A stretch of DNA of 64,000 nucleotides from contig NC_019693.1 of the NCBI RefSeq assembly GCF_000317105.1, positions 372,001-436,000 of the forward strand, in the 5' to 3' direction. Origin of the DNA: Oscillatoria acuminata PCC 6304. GTDB lineage: Bacteria; Cyanobacteriota; Cyanobacteriia; Cyanobacteriales; Laspinemataceae. The notes below the pieces were generated by a model. That model worked only from the letters and a program-made list of their open reading frames with translations, was not told the origin of the DNA and searched no databases. Made by a program: the position numbers and the translations under genes. Below are positions 25,069 to 34,699 of this stretch, one piece after another; the stretch's first letter is position 1; each line of letters opens with the position of its first letter.

Positions 25069-28000
25069 TTAGGTCGCTTCCAACCCGGGAAGGCCCGGAT
25101 AATTGGGGAAACCCTGGGGGCCTCCGGCAGTGGATGAGGCTGGTTTCGGTGAATCCGAAATGCCCAATTCTGCCATCATTTCCTTGACTTGAGAGGCAAC
25201 GAGGCGATCGCGATCGTTTTTCATCCTGGGCAACAGTTCGGCGAGGGCGCGAGGAGAGGCCACTTTGAGGTAGGCTAACACAGCTTCGCGCACAAAACTT
25301 TTCGGATGGTTCAAACAGGCTAAGGTTTGTTCGGCACTCAGGCTCCAGCGAGAAGCCCGAGCTAGGTGGAAACAACAAGCCAGGGGCCACTCCGAGATGA
25401 AGTGGCGTAGGTCCACCAAGCGCCGGAGGCGATCGCTCGGAGAGAGGGATTCGATCGCAATCAATTCCGAGAGACTCTGGAGTTTTTCCTCATCGGCACG
25501 GCGATCGAGAATACTCAGCAAAATCCGCTTACTCGGAATATCCAAAGTATTATCCAAAATTTCCAACCCCCGCGCCATATTCGTCCGCACACCGGACTTT
25601 AAATTAAAAGCCGCTGCTTGAATCGACCCGAGGGGATAAAGAAACTTCATCAGCAAAAACAAGCGGTCCACCGAATCAGAAATCACATCCCGCAAAGCGC
25701 GGCGCAGGAGATTCGCTTCTCGTCCCCCGGTTTCTTCGGGATTGAGTCCAATGAGGGCCTGATAAATCTGACCCATCAACATCAATTCTTGGTCAATTAA
25801 CGTTTCTACCCCACTGCGACCAATCCGATCTAAAACCCCTTCAATTCCCCCTTCCTTGGGGATTTTTAACAGAATGCGCAGGATATTGCGTCGGGTGGTT
25901 CCCCAACTGGTGACCAGATGATTTACCAACACATTCAGGGATTCTAGGGTGCCAATCTGACCGATCGCCGTCCAAGCGTGCATCCGGACTAAATCAGGCT
26001 TATGAATATCTTCAGCCAGGGCCACGAGGCGATCGAGAATTTCATTCTCCAAGCGCACCAAAGCCCGCATCGCTGACTCCCGGGTTGATTTATAGTAAAG
26101 TCCCCGCAACAGGGAGGGATAATACTCTTCTAAATGAGTCGATGCAATCACCTCCAACAGGGCGCAACGGACTCGCAAAGACTCATCCTGGAGCAGATTG
26201 GGGATAAACAGTCGTAACCCTTGCAAATAATCCGCTTCTCCCAGGGCACGACAGCCCATGACCCGTTCCCGTTCCTGTTTGTGGGTCAACATATGGCGCA
26301 GGGCGTTAGTCGCTTCGGCTTTTTGTTCGCGGTTGCCTCGACGCATGATTGAGGAGGCGGCAGTCCCGCGAACCACCGGGTCTACATCTGCCCGCAGATA
26401 GGGGCGCAATTGTTCGATATCCAGTTCCGGTTCCGTTAGCCAGATATAGCGCAACGCCAACGCTAAGACTTCTGGGGTGACAGATTGGTTGAGTAGGGTT
26501 CGCAGATGGGGGGTGTAGATGGGATTCGGATGGTTGAGCATCACCTCCAGACTTTGACGCTGCAAATTGGGGGGCAGATTGGGCAGGAGGGGGGCAAGGG
26601 CGTCACCAACGTGCTCTGGGTCAATTTGGGTGAGCAATTCGATACAGGAGCGTTTATCGTCTTCAGAGCCTTTCTGTTCGAGGGTTTCCACCACGGTGCG
26701 CTTTAAGGCCCGCATATCTACATCGGAAACACCGAGGCGTCCGCGTTCGGCACTGGAGACTAATAAGCCGAGATAGCGCGATCGCAGAATCCAGACAATA
26801 AAAAACCAGCCTAACCCCATCAGCACCACGGACACCAAGAAAACGCTGCCTTGATACCCCAGAATCTCTTGGGGGGTCGCCTCGGGAAAGATCATCCGGC
26901 AAACCCAAATTGCGGCTAAAATTGCCACGCCGGTTACCCCGACTGCCAGGGGTTCGGCAATCCCATTCACCATTGATTGGATGTTACTGCGAATGCTATC
27001 AGGCAGGGGTTGGAAAAAGACGGGACCTGTACCTTCGATTAGGGTGTATTTGAGGAGTTCTTCAATAAATTTTAGGGAAACTAGCCCCCAAAAGAAGGGC
27101 AGAATCGGGGTCAGGGAAAAGGCGCTGAGTAAAACAACCGCAGCGGGTAAGAGGGTGGCAGCGGCAAAGACCCCGAATCGTTCCACAATCCGACTGGAGG
27201 CAAACCACTGCATCACCAGTTCAAAAAGTCCCAGGATGCCGTTAAAGACGCCGAGGAAACTGGCAATCCCGATCGCCAAATCTTGTCCTGCCGGGTTTTG
27301 CTGTTCTAATTCACTTAAAAATAGGAAGTCAACGACTAGATGTAAGGCTTCGGCGAGGATAAAAAATCCAAAGAGGGGAATCACATAGCCTTTGAGGGGT
27401 CCGCCTAGTCGGCGATTGGTGAAATCGGGTTCATTTTCCAGGGATGTCGTGCGTGGGGCGTCGGGAAAGGCTTGTTTGTAGGTGCGACTCAGGTAAAATA
27501 GCAAAAATGCCCCTAACAGCATCATCACGCAGGAGGCCACCAGGACGTTATTCAGTCCCACGACTCTGAGCAGTACGGGGAGGGAAAACCCACTAATCAC
27601 ATCGGCGAGTAAAATACCGCTACTGATGAGGGGATAGGTGCGTTTAATCTCGCGGATGTTAAAGAGTTGGTTGGCGGCGATGGAGGTGTTGAGGTCATTT
27701 AGGGCAAAGATGGCTTCCAACCACAAGCGCATCAGAAAAATAGTGACGGCAGCGGCGATCGCGATATTTAAGGCGACCCGAAAAAATAGCAGGGGGATCG
27801 CCATGAAGATCGCCACGGATACGATGACTTGCCGCAGGGGGAGGAACCGTTGCATCCAGGAGTACATGACTCCTAGGAAGGACCCGAGACCGGCCCCAGC
27901 AACATAAATCCAAGGCAAGGATTCCGCCCCATATTCATTCAAGAACAGACCCACTGTACTTGCTTCTAACCACAACATCCCAATTGAGGTCACGGTATAG

Positions 28001-28113
28001 AATGCAAACATCAACCAGGTGCGCTCTCCTTCCTCGGGACGGAGATTTAACCACTGTAGCAATGCGGTTGCTAACCTACCCTTAGCGGCAAACCGCTGTT
28101 CTTTTAGTTCCAT
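25069..28113 (-). CDS. NTT-like (ATP/ADP translocase family) transporter fused to HEAT repeats
   Basis: In this 1014-residue protein, residues about 30-455 form a 12-helix MFS-like bundle with the features of Npt1/NTT nucleotide transporters (SIGMLWLEASTVGLFLNEYG; FALNDLNTSIAANQLFNIREIKRTYPLISSG). Residues about 480-985 are HEAT-type helical repeats (for example DPVVRGTAASSIMRRGNREQ and RVRCALLEVIA). A Pro/Gly-rich tail ends the protein. True NTTs exchange ATP for ADP; whether this one does is unknown, since free-living cyanobacteria have no obvious need for it. The helical half is presumably cytosolic and regulatory. The gene lies between infC and a cNMP-binding protein on the same strand. 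Confidence 0.88.
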   Translation of the reverse strand: MELKEQRFAAKGRLATALLQWLNLRPEEGERTWLMFAFYTVTSIGMLWLEASTVGLFLNEYGAESLPWIYVAGAGLGSFLGVMYSWMQRFLPLRQVIVSVAIFMAIPLLFFRVALNIAIAAAVTIFLMRLWLEAIFALNDLNTSIAANQLFNIREIKRTYPLISSGILLADVISGFSLPVLLRVVGLNNVLVASCVMMLLGAFLLFYLSRTYKQAFPDAPRTTSLENEPDFTNRRLGGPLKGYVIPLFGFFILAEALHLVVDFLFLSELEQQNPAGQDLAIGIASFLGVFNGILGLFELVMQWFASSRIVERFGVFAAATLLPAAVVLLSAFSLTPILPFFWGLVSLKFIEELLKYTLIEGTGPVFFQPLPDSIRSNIQSMVNGIAEPLAVGVTGVAILAAIWVCRMIFPEATPQEILGYQGSVFLVSVVLMGLGWFFIVWILRSRYLGLLVSSAERGRLGVSDVDMRALKRTVVETLEQKGSEDDKRSCIELLTQIDPEHVGDALAPLLPNLPPNLQRQSLEVMLNHPNPIYTPHLRTLLNQSVTPEVLALALRYIWLTEPELDIEQLRPYLRADVDPVVRGTAASSIMRRGNREQKAEATNALRHMLTHKQERERVMGCRALGEADYLQGLRLFIPNLLQDESLRVRCALLEVIASTHLEEYYPSLLRGLYYKSTRESAMRALVRLENEILDRLVALAEDIHKPDLVRMHAWTAIGQIGTLESLNVLVNHLVTSWGTTRRNILRILLKIPKEGGIEGVLDRIGRSGVETLIDQELMLMGQIYQALIGLNPEETGGREANLLRRALRDVISDSVDRLFLLMKFLYPLGSIQAAAFNLKSGVRTNMARGLEILDNTLDIPSKRILLSILDRRADEEKLQSLSELIAIESLSPSDRLRRLVDLRHFISEWPLACCFHLARASRWSLSAEQTLACLNHPKSFVREAVLAYLKVASPRALAELLPRMKNDRDRLVASQVKEMMAELGISDSPKPASSTAGGPQGFPNYPGLPGLEAT

Positions 28114-28985
28114 GCAGCGTTGATTTCCCGTGTTGTAGAGTTTCCCTAAATGCCGGTTCTCTTCATCTATATCTTCTGGTATTTAGAATGCCATACCCTG
28201 TTATGGCATGAAAAGCCCAGTTGCTGGCTGATTATCCTCTGCCCTTATCCTCAACCGCTTCTCGTTAATCGGTGAGTCCCCAGGCTGGCTTGGTCTTCCA
28301 CGGGTTTATTCGCGGATGCCTAGCTCAATTACCGTATCCCTGGCGCACTCAATCCCGAACACGATTCATTTGAGTTGTTCTTCCTCCTGATTATCATAAT
28401 CTCTAGGATTTTTCAATTGTGCGGGTTCTTTAAGATGGTTGAAGGAAGGTGGCCGGGTTGTAGCCCGGGTTTTTCATGGCTGGGAACGATTAAGTCGTCT
28501 GAGGCTCATAGCCCGGTTTGAGGGCAGCAAACAAGTCTTGCGCCGATCGAGGCGATCGGCGCTTTATGAGGATACCTCAGTTCTCGTCAGTCCCGGTTAA
28601 CCCTTCAAGGGGAACCGCTAACTCATTCCCTTTCCAGGGTTGAAGATCCCGTGATTTGAGGGTTCAAATCCTAACAGCCAGGGTTGATGGTTATCTTACC
28701 GCTTTATGGGGGTTGTCACCCCCTGATCGCCAGATTTCCCCCGCTGATTTTTCTCGGCATGATTTGGGGGGGGTAATCTCTGAGTGTTTTGGTCTGTGAG
28801 GGCGATCGTCAGTCTCAGTTGGCGATCGCCGGTCCTGGTTTCTCTGTTTCAGTCGGGGCTTTTCACCCACTCCTCAGACCCCAGAAGCCATCATCACTGT
28901 TTTCTCTCTCCAGGCAAATCATGAGGGCGCTGTGCACTTTGACTTTAAGTCCCTGCACCCTCACGATTTGTTGGAGTATTTTTCC
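28114..28985. other. intergenic region between NTT-like gene and infC
   Basis: About 870 bases without a convincing gene; a plus-strand 108-codon frame at 28789-29115 is Ser/Leu-rich and antisense to infC. One HIP1-type palindrome, GCGCCGATCG (28540-28549) with its complement at 28553-28562, forms a 10-bp hairpin. A tRNA-like phrase (GGGTTCAAATCC at about 28661) lacks a pairable T-stem and is not a tRNA. The promoter of the transporter gene is probably here. Confidence 0.5.
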
Positions 28986-29519
28986 CTACTTTTTGGGAGA
29001 AAGCAACATCATCATGCTACGCCCTTCTTTTTTAGGGGCTTGCTGCACTTCAGCAACTTCTTGGAGGTCGGTTGCCATGCGCTTGAGTAATTCCTCAGCC
29101 AGGTCCGTATGTTGAATTTCCCGCCCTCGGAAGGTAATCGTCGCTTTTACCTTATCTCCCACTTTCAGAAAGCGCTGGGCTTGATTGAGACGGACGTTAT
29201 AGTCGTGTTCTTCAATCTTGTAGCGCATCTTGACTTCTTTGACTTCAGCGGTATGCTGCTTTTTCTTAGCTTCCCGCGCTTTTTTCTCTTGCTCAAACTT
29301 ATATTTGCCGTAGTCCATGATTCGGCAAACTGGGGGGTCTGCTTTATCGCTGACTAAAACCAAATCGAGGTCTTTTTCTTCAGCGATTCGCATCGCCTCT
29401 TGAGGCGTTAGAATCCCAAGCTGGCTGCCGTCTGTGTCAATGGCTCGAATTTGAGGAAATCGGATTCTTTCATTAATTTGAGGTAAATCCCGATTTCTTC
29501 TCTTTTCAGTCACAGGCAT
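28986..29519 (-). CDS. infC: translation initiation factor IF-3
   Basis: The 177-residue IF-3 binds the 30S subunit, discriminates initiator tRNA and start codon, and prevents premature 50S joining. The N domain carries [22 protein letters not shown] and [17 protein letters not shown]. The basic linker [10 protein letters not shown] leads into the C domain, with [14 protein letters not shown] and the [16 protein letters not shown] ending. A GTG at 29552 in frame would add 11 residues ([11 protein letters not shown]), but family N termini start MPV(T/I)[10 protein letters not shown], so the ATG at 29519 is preferred. The usual infC neighbours rpmI and rplT are not present. Confidence 0.95.
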   Translation of the reverse strand: MPVTEKRRNRDLPQINERIRFPQIRAIDTDGSQLGILTPQEAMRIAEEKDLDLVLVSDKADPPVCRIMDYGKYKFEQEKKAREAKKKQHTAEVKEVKMRYKIEEHDYNVRLNQAQRFLKVGDKVKATITFRGREIQHTDLAEELLKRMATDLQEVAEVQQAPKKEGRSMMMLLSPKK

Positions 29520-30838
29520 TCTGGAAGAAGATGATGGAAGCAAGTCGTTCACAGAGTAAATTTTCTAAAAGTTTAGCTGACACTCTCAGGGGGTCGTCTG
29601 AAGACTCTGAGATTCTTTAAGACTAACTTAAAAGGCATTGTCAAATTACCTTTACAGGCTCAAAACAACAACCTGTACGAAAGGTCTTGCACTTGAGCTT
29701 ACTTTTTGATATGGAAATCAGCTTTCAGAATCTATCACTGATGTCAGTTGGGTACGCTCAACAATTCAAAGAGTGCTTGTTCAACCGGCTACTGCAATCA
29801 TACAGCAGACGAGTTAAAGCAGGAGTTTCACTCTTATTGGATTGTTTCAACGCGCAGATAGTTATTCTTCCGGCTTTCTTGATTATAACTGCATTTTGAC
29901 GGAGAATAAATGGAATAGCATCGCCTGGGTTCCCGGTTCTTTAAAGAACTCCGGCTTCCAGGCATCCCGTATTTTCAAGTAAATTGATGGAGATCAGCGA
30001 TCGGCTTGATGGTCCTAGCTCTGGCATCGAGCACCAACCCCTAGGGGCGGAAGTAAACCCGTTACAGGCTACTCAGCTTGATGTCGTTACCAAAACCTCC
30101 AGTCCGTTGTTGCTTTCTCTAACCCCAAGTTATACCCCTTTTCAGGATAATGCTATCTCCTGCCACGGGTTAAAACCCGGGACTTAGCTCAAGGGTGGCT
30201 AATTCTAGGGATATGATCTTGCTACTTGTCATTTTACTCAGTCTTAATGAATTTTTGATGAATCTTCATCTAACTTAAGATAGAACTTGGGGTTTCGCCA
30301 GTTTTGATTTTGACGAAAAACGGGTGAAAGCGAGTCCCTCTAACTTCTAGCATAACAGGAAGTCTGCCCTTCGACGGTATCATAGACTGCTTTCACCGGA
30401 TAAATCTCACCGACCCGATCGCGAACAAAGGGGCGGGTCTCCCGGGATTTGAGGGTTCTGGAACGCTGCGGGTCTTGGGGATTGCAGTGGATCCACTGAT
30501 TCTATCCTCCGAGGGAGAATTTTCAGGGGTGGAGGGAACCAACTACCCTAGGGGACACTTCGGTTATTGTAACAAGGCAGGGCAAGGGACTCCTTTGGCT
30601 GATTGGGGTAGAAACGATCCCTTGTTTGTCTTGACAGTGGGGGTTGATTGGGTCAGGGAGGGTATAGGTCCCCAGGGTGAAGTTCACCTCAAAACTAAAC
30701 CCGATCAATGGTGGCGATCGCCCACGGGACAGTTAACGAACCACAACATCAACTCTTTTTTAATCCGCCCCCCTTGCTTCACAATACAACTATGCCCAGA
30801 GGCATTTACCACTCACCCGACGGTTAAAATAGCGCATT
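29520..30838. other. long divergent intergenic region (about 1.3 kb) with hairpins, no convincing gene
   Basis: Frames at 29687-29899, 29984-30187 and 30475-30948 have no ribosome-binding site and no protein-like pattern; the last overlaps the SLH gene. A nested hairpin lies at about 29926-29967, with GCCTGG/CCAGGC around the perfect palindrome GTTCTTTAAAGAAC. A second candidate stem pairs GGTGAAAGC (30323-30331) with GCTTTCACC (30389-30397), enclosing further pairing. These may be leader elements of infC or the SLH gene, or an RNA gene. Confidence 0.5.
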
Positions 30839-32056
30839 ATGAAGACTTCACTCCTACTCAAAACGGCTGCGATCGCTACGGCAACTCTCTCGGCTTTGAC
30901 CCTTGGCACTCAAGCGATCGCCTCGGTGTTCGGACAACAAAGCGTTGATCAAAGCCGCTTCATTGCGGTTGCCCAATCTTTTAGCGGAGGCGTCGCTCCT
31001 CCCCTCTTAATCATCGAGCAAGTCTCCAATTCTCGTGAATGTTGGAGCGAAAGTGGCAGCAACCCCGTTCGCGTTGATCCCCTGTTAGTCAATTTTGACT
31101 TTACCGGGATTTGCGGTCGCAGCACCGATAGCAATGGCTATTCTATCCGAGTGGGCGGTGAAGATATCGGGATGCAGTACAGCTTGCGGATTGTACAGCG
31201 CAATGGTGACCTGGTACTGATCGGGGTCAATACGTTTGAACGTCGGGAAATGGAAATTGGACGCACGAACGGCATCGCCAACGGATTTAATAAAATTGTC
31301 CTCAATCCCGGATGGCAGTTTGCCAAACGGAGCTTTAATGGTAAGACTTTGGGTCACGTCTATCTGGCTAACACCCAATCTTTAACAGCCCTTGCTCAAC
31401 CGATGGGTTCATCCGGCACGACTTCTCCTCCGGTGGTGACGACGCCCCCACCTGTGAATGTCTCCTTTGCAGATACGCGATCGGATATTTATGCTCAGGA
31501 AATCGAGCAAGCGGTGGCCCTCGGTTTTGTATCCGGTTTCCGGGAAGATAATACGTTCCGCCCCCAAGTGGCCCTGACTCGCGAGCAATTGGTCTCAATG
31601 GTGATCGAGTCGTTGAAAAACGTTCCCGGTGCCAATATCAATATTCCCACCACGATTTCCTCTCGACCCTATTTTGATGTAGAAGCGTCGCGATGGAGCG
31701 CCCCTAAAATTCAATGGGCCCGAGACAATAATATTATTAGTGGCTATCAAGATCAGAGTTTCCGTCCGGCTCAAACCGTGACTCGTGCTGAAATGATGGC
31801 GGTGTTACGTCGCGCTGCTGAATATGGCAATACGCTGCGGGGTCGGGGGACTACCCTCAACGCGACCCGCACGCCTACTAATTTCTCGGATACCCAAAAT
31901 CACTGGGCTGATGCTCTGATTTCCGATATGTCGAGTTATTGTCAGGTTGCTTCTCCCTTAAATGAATCGGGGACTCAGTTTTTCCCCAACTCTCCGACGT
32001 TGCGAAATTATGCCGCAGCAGCAACGGTCCGGATGGTTAACTGTGTCAAACAGTAA
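30839..32056 (+). CDS. DUF3747 and SLH domain outer-envelope protein
   Basis: The 405-residue exported protein has a signal peptide at residues 1-28 (cleavage near QAIA/SVFG). A DUF3747 domain follows (about 30-190), seen in FGQQSVDQSRFIAVAQ, RECWSE, VDPLLVNFDFTGICGRSTD and LGHVYLAN. After a Thr/Pro linker come SLH motifs (about 210-400): FADTRSDIYAQEIEQAVALG, YFDVEASRWSAPKIQWARD and FSDTQNHWADALIS. SLH domains anchor proteins to pyruvylated cell-wall polymers or, in cyanobacteria, to peptidoglycan beneath the outer membrane. There is no porin barrel. The start ATG is preceded by few SD-like bases. A strong terminator follows. Confidence 0.93.
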   Translation: MKTSLLLKTAAIATATLSALTLGTQAIASVFGQQSVDQSRFIAVAQSFSGGVAPPLLIIEQVSNSRECWSESGSNPVRVDPLLVNFDFTGICGRSTDSNGYSIRVGGEDIGMQYSLRIVQRNGDLVLIGVNTFERREMEIGRTNGIANGFNKIVLNPGWQFAKRSFNGKTLGHVYLANTQSLTALAQPMGSSGTTSPPVVTTPPPVNVSFADTRSDIYAQEIEQAVALGFVSGFREDNTFRPQVALTREQLVSMVIESLKNVPGANINIPTTISSRPYFDVEASRWSAPKIQWARDNNIISGYQDQSFRPAQTVTRAEMMAVLRRAAEYGNTLRGRGTTLNATRTPTNFSDTQNHWADALISDMSSYCQVASPLNESGTQFFPNSPTLRNYAAAATVRMVNCVKQ

Positions 32057-32121
32057 GGTAATGGGTAAAAACCCCGATTATTCGGTGGAGTTGATGGGTT
32101 GTTTGCCCGGATAAACTTCAT

Positions 32122-32153
32122 AAAAACTGACAATTCTTGTTGTCAGTTTTTTT
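32122..32153 (+). terminator. intrinsic terminator of the DUF3747-SLH gene
   Basis: AAAAACTGACAA (32122-32133) pairs with TTGTCAGTTTTTTT (32140-32153) across a 6-base loop, ending in seven Ts. The A-run on the left makes it potentially bidirectional. Confidence 0.92.
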
Positions 32154-32286
32154 GTATCTATGAAGTTAGGGATCAAGTAGAAACCGAGTATTTGGCGGCG
32201 CTAGAGAGGGGGCTTAACCACTGAAGTCTCGAAAATCGCTTACAATCAGTGGCAGAAAACATTTTAAAACTGTTATTACTAAAGCC

Positions 32287-33078
32287 ATGCAGCACATTAA
32301 CCGCCACCGGGCTTTTCCAAGTTTTCTGTCTCGAATTCGAGAGCGCGATCGCCTCGAACTTGCTGAGTCGGTATCCCTGATTGGTTCGGCTGTGGGATCC
32401 GTTGTGGCGGGATTGTCTGGACAGGTTTTATTTGCCGCAACTCCGATTACTCTGGCATTGTGGCTGAATCACCTCAACCGGAGTCGGTTTGGGGAGCAAA
32501 TGCGGGTAGAACACCAAGGGGCGATCGCTGATATGCATCAGATGGTGAGTGCAGTCCACACTAGTTTACAAACCTTGCCGCGAACGGAACGGATTAAGGA
32601 TGTGGAAAATACTTTGATGCGTCTTTCGGAGGCGATCGCCACTTTGCAACAACCGGGCGATCGGGCTAATTCCAGTAACCCCAATCATGAAGAAATCCAG
32701 CACGAATTTGCGATCGTCCGTCGCGGCGTCATGCGCCTGAGAGATGTCACCGAAACCCGCTTCAGCGAACTCCAAGAAACCCTCAACCACGAAGTCCAAA
32801 CCCTCCGTCAAGAGTTAACTTCTCCCCCTTCCGTTCCCTCCCCTGAACTGGCAAACATCAAAGCCGAATTACTCACCCTCGCCCAAAGTTTAGCTGACAT
32901 TCAAACCCAGTTTCAAGCCCTAACCAGTCCAGTGGCCCCCGACGACACTGCCATTCAAACCCAACTGGATGAACTGCAAAGCCAAATTGTCAAACTGCAA
33001 CAGCAAAATCGCGAAGTAGTCAAACCCTATCTCAAACATCTCAACCGTGCCATCCAAAAGTTAGAAAGCGCAGAGTAA
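32287..33078 (+). CDS. membrane-associated coiled-coil protein, function unknown
   Basis: This 263-residue protein has a basic N terminus (MQHINRHRAFPSFLSRIRERDR), a hydrophobic hairpin at about residues 27-62 (LIGSAVGSVVAGLSGQVLFAATPITLALWL), and then about 190 residues of heptad-rich coiled coil (MVSAVHTSLQTL, VTETRFSELQETLNHEVQTLRQEL, IQTQLDELQSQIVKLQQQN). A Pro-rich break (SPPSVPSPEL) splits the coil. It resembles membrane-tethered scaffold proteins, but no family was recognised. A 9-bp hairpin (33105-33136) follows the stop. Confidence 0.75.
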   Translation: MQHINRHRAFPSFLSRIRERDRLELAESVSLIGSAVGSVVAGLSGQVLFAATPITLALWLNHLNRSRFGEQMRVEHQGAIADMHQMVSAVHTSLQTLPRTERIKDVENTLMRLSEAIATLQQPGDRANSSNPNHEEIQHEFAIVRRGVMRLRDVTETRFSELQETLNHEVQTLRQELTSPPSVPSPELANIKAELLTLAQSLADIQTQFQALTSPVAPDDTAIQTQLDELQSQIVKLQQQNREVVKPYLKHLNRAIQKLESAE

Positions 33079-33104
33079 CCCTCAAGGGACTCTCTAAATC
33101 TGCA

Positions 33105-33136
33105 ATGGGTTGGATCAGCATTTGCACCCAACCCAT
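33105..33136 (+). repeat. inverted repeat after the coiled-coil gene
   Basis: ATGGGTTGG (33105-33113) and CCAACCCAT (33128-33136) form a 9-bp stem with a 14-base loop. No T-run follows. It may be a weak terminator or an RNA-end stabiliser. Confidence 0.55.
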
Positions 33137-33307
33137 CCCCCACGAATTGAGAAGGGCCAAAGGTTAATTTTTGTTACTGAGTCCCCTCCTATGCCGTTAA
33201 ACCAAATCTATTCTGCTAATCTATGGCTAGTCTTGCGTGCCATATTAACCAAACCTAGATAACGGACTATCAAATTGTTTGGTCATCCCTAGTATTATTT
33301 AAAAATC

Positions 33308-34699
33308 ATGTCTCAACACCAGCAGTTAATTATTAAGAACTTTGGACCAATTGCCGAGGTTAAGATTGAAGTTAACAATATTTTGATTTTTATTGGCTCA
33401 CAAGCAAGCGGCAAAAGTACAATTAGTAAAGCCATATTTTTCTTTAAATCCTTACGAGATGAATTAATCCAGTATTTTTCTCAAGCTTACACTCAGGATT
33501 ATTTTACCCCTGTAGTCACTCCCTTTGGTAAACAGGCAAAAAATCTATTTATCAAAACCTATGGTTCTGTTTTGCAATTTCCTGATATGGAACTTAATTA
33601 CCAATACGGGAATGGCATGGAGGTTACTGTTAAACCATCTTCAGATCATAAATTTACCACTGTTAGTTTTAATAACTATTTCCAGGAGAAATTTGCTCAA
33701 CTTGTTGATTTAATTAAAAAAAGTAAAACTGAGCTACAACACAACTCCCTGGATTTATTCGGTTTAGAAATGAGTATGATTAAAGCTAAAGAAGCTGCTC
33801 TATTTCAAAATATTAATGATGAAATTAATAAACTTTTTAATGAGGAAAGTTATTTCCTATTTTTGCCTGCTGGTCGAAGTTTAATTACTACATTATCTCA
33901 GCAACTTGACCGAATTAATAGAGGTGACCGAATTGATAGACTTGACCGAATTGATAGACTTGACCTAGGTAATGAATTCTCTGAGGGTAAGGGTTTAATT
34001 AAACTAGACTATTTAATGGAAACATTTCTAAATGTTATTGATGGAGCCAAAAAAAGTCTCAGCCAAACTTCTCTATCGCAATTAATTCAAGAAAAAAGTT
34101 CAGAAAGTAAAAATCCTGAACTTTCGTCTGTGATTTCCTTGGCTCAAGATTTATTCAATTCCATCCTAAAAGGCTCTTACCGCTATCAAAATGGGAATGA
34201 ATGGATTGATGTTGGAGATAAAAATAGCACTTTGATTAACTTTGCTTCTTCGGGACAACAAGAAGTGGTTTGGATTTTATTACTGATCCAGCTTTTGATT
34301 TTAAATCAACGCCCAGTCTTTCTAGTCATAGAAGAACCTGAAGCGCATTTGTTTCCCGTGGCTCAAAAGGAAATGATTGATTTAATCGCACTCTTGGCCA
34401 ATCAAACCCACAATCAAGTTCTGTTAACTACCCATAGTCCCTATATTCTCTCATCTTTCAATAATCTGCTTTATGCTTATAAAGTAGGTTCACGCCAACC
34501 AGAACAAGTCGAGCGAGTTGTTAATCGCCATTTGTGGCTCGATCCGAATCGGCTAGATGCTTACATCTTAGAAGAGGGCAAAGCTCGTTCTATCTTTGAT
34601 GCAGAGATGGGATCGATTGAATCAGCCGAAATAGATAAGGCTTCAGAGATTATTGTCAATACTTTTAATCAACTCTTTGAGCTTGAGGATGAAGCATGA
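33308..34699 (+). CDS. ABC/OLD-type AAA family ATPase of a two-gene putative defence module
   Basis: This 463-residue SMC/ABC-like ATPase starts MSQHQQLIIKNFGPIAEVKIEV, typical of AAA_15/AAA_21 proteins. Walker A is GSQASGKST (about residues 31-39). The signature-like SSGQQE is followed by Walker B FLVIEEPEAHLF and the switch-histidine motif TTHSPYIL. The middle (about residues 50-290) is helical, as in a coiled-coil insert. It contains a tandem DRIDRL repeat encoded by 18-bp units (about 33908-33965). There is no TOPRIM nuclease domain, so the effector must be elsewhere, presumably the overlapping next gene (ATGA overlap). The gene is AT-rich and lacks HIP1 sites, unlike its neighbours, which suggests transfer. 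Related ATPases drive PARIS, Septu and similar phage-defence systems. Confidence 0.88.
   Translation: MSQHQQLIIKNFGPIAEVKIEVNNILIFIGSQASGKSTISKAIFFFKSLRDELIQYFSQAYTQDYFTPVVTPFGKQAKNLFIKTYGSVLQFPDMELNYQYGNGMEVTVKPSSDHKFTTVSFNNYFQEKFAQLVDLIKKSKTELQHNSLDLFGLEMSMIKAKEAALFQNINDEINKLFNEESYFLFLPAGRSLITTLSQQLDRINRGDRIDRLDRIDRLDLGNEFSEGKGLIKLDYLMETFLNVIDGAKKSLSQTSLSQLIQEKSSESKNPELSSVISLAQDLFNSILKGSYRYQNGNEWIDVGDKNSTLINFASSGQQEVVWILLLIQLLILNQRPVFLVIEEPEAHLFPVAQKEMIDLIALLANQTHNQVLLTTHSPYILSSFNNLLYAYKVGSRQPEQVERVVNRHLWLDPNRLDAYILEEGKARSIFDAEMGSIESAEIDKASEIIVNTFNQLFELEDEA
33908..33965 (+). repeat. 18-bp tandem repeat inside the ATPase gene
   Basis: Three and a bit units of GACCGAATTGATAGACTT, the first degenerate, encode DRINRG-DRIDRL-DRIDRL-DL. 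In-frame copy changes would alter a surface loop or coil by six residues at a time. Confidence 0.85.

Noticed and set aside
28655-28690. tRNA-like T-loop phrase GGGTTCAAATCC
   Set aside because: The flanking bases cannot form the 5-bp T-stem, and no D-arm or acceptor stem is present.
28789-29115. 108-codon plus-strand frame
   Set aside because: Antisense to the 3' end of infC, Ser/Leu-rich, no ribosome-binding site.
29687-29899. 70-codon frame upstream of infC
   Set aside because: No ribosome-binding site and no recognisable domain; the hydrophobic end looks accidental in AT-rich sequence.
30475-30948. 157-codon frame before the SLH gene
   Set aside because: Overlaps the real SLH start by 110 bases and reads as unstructured Gly/Pro/Trp-rich sequence.
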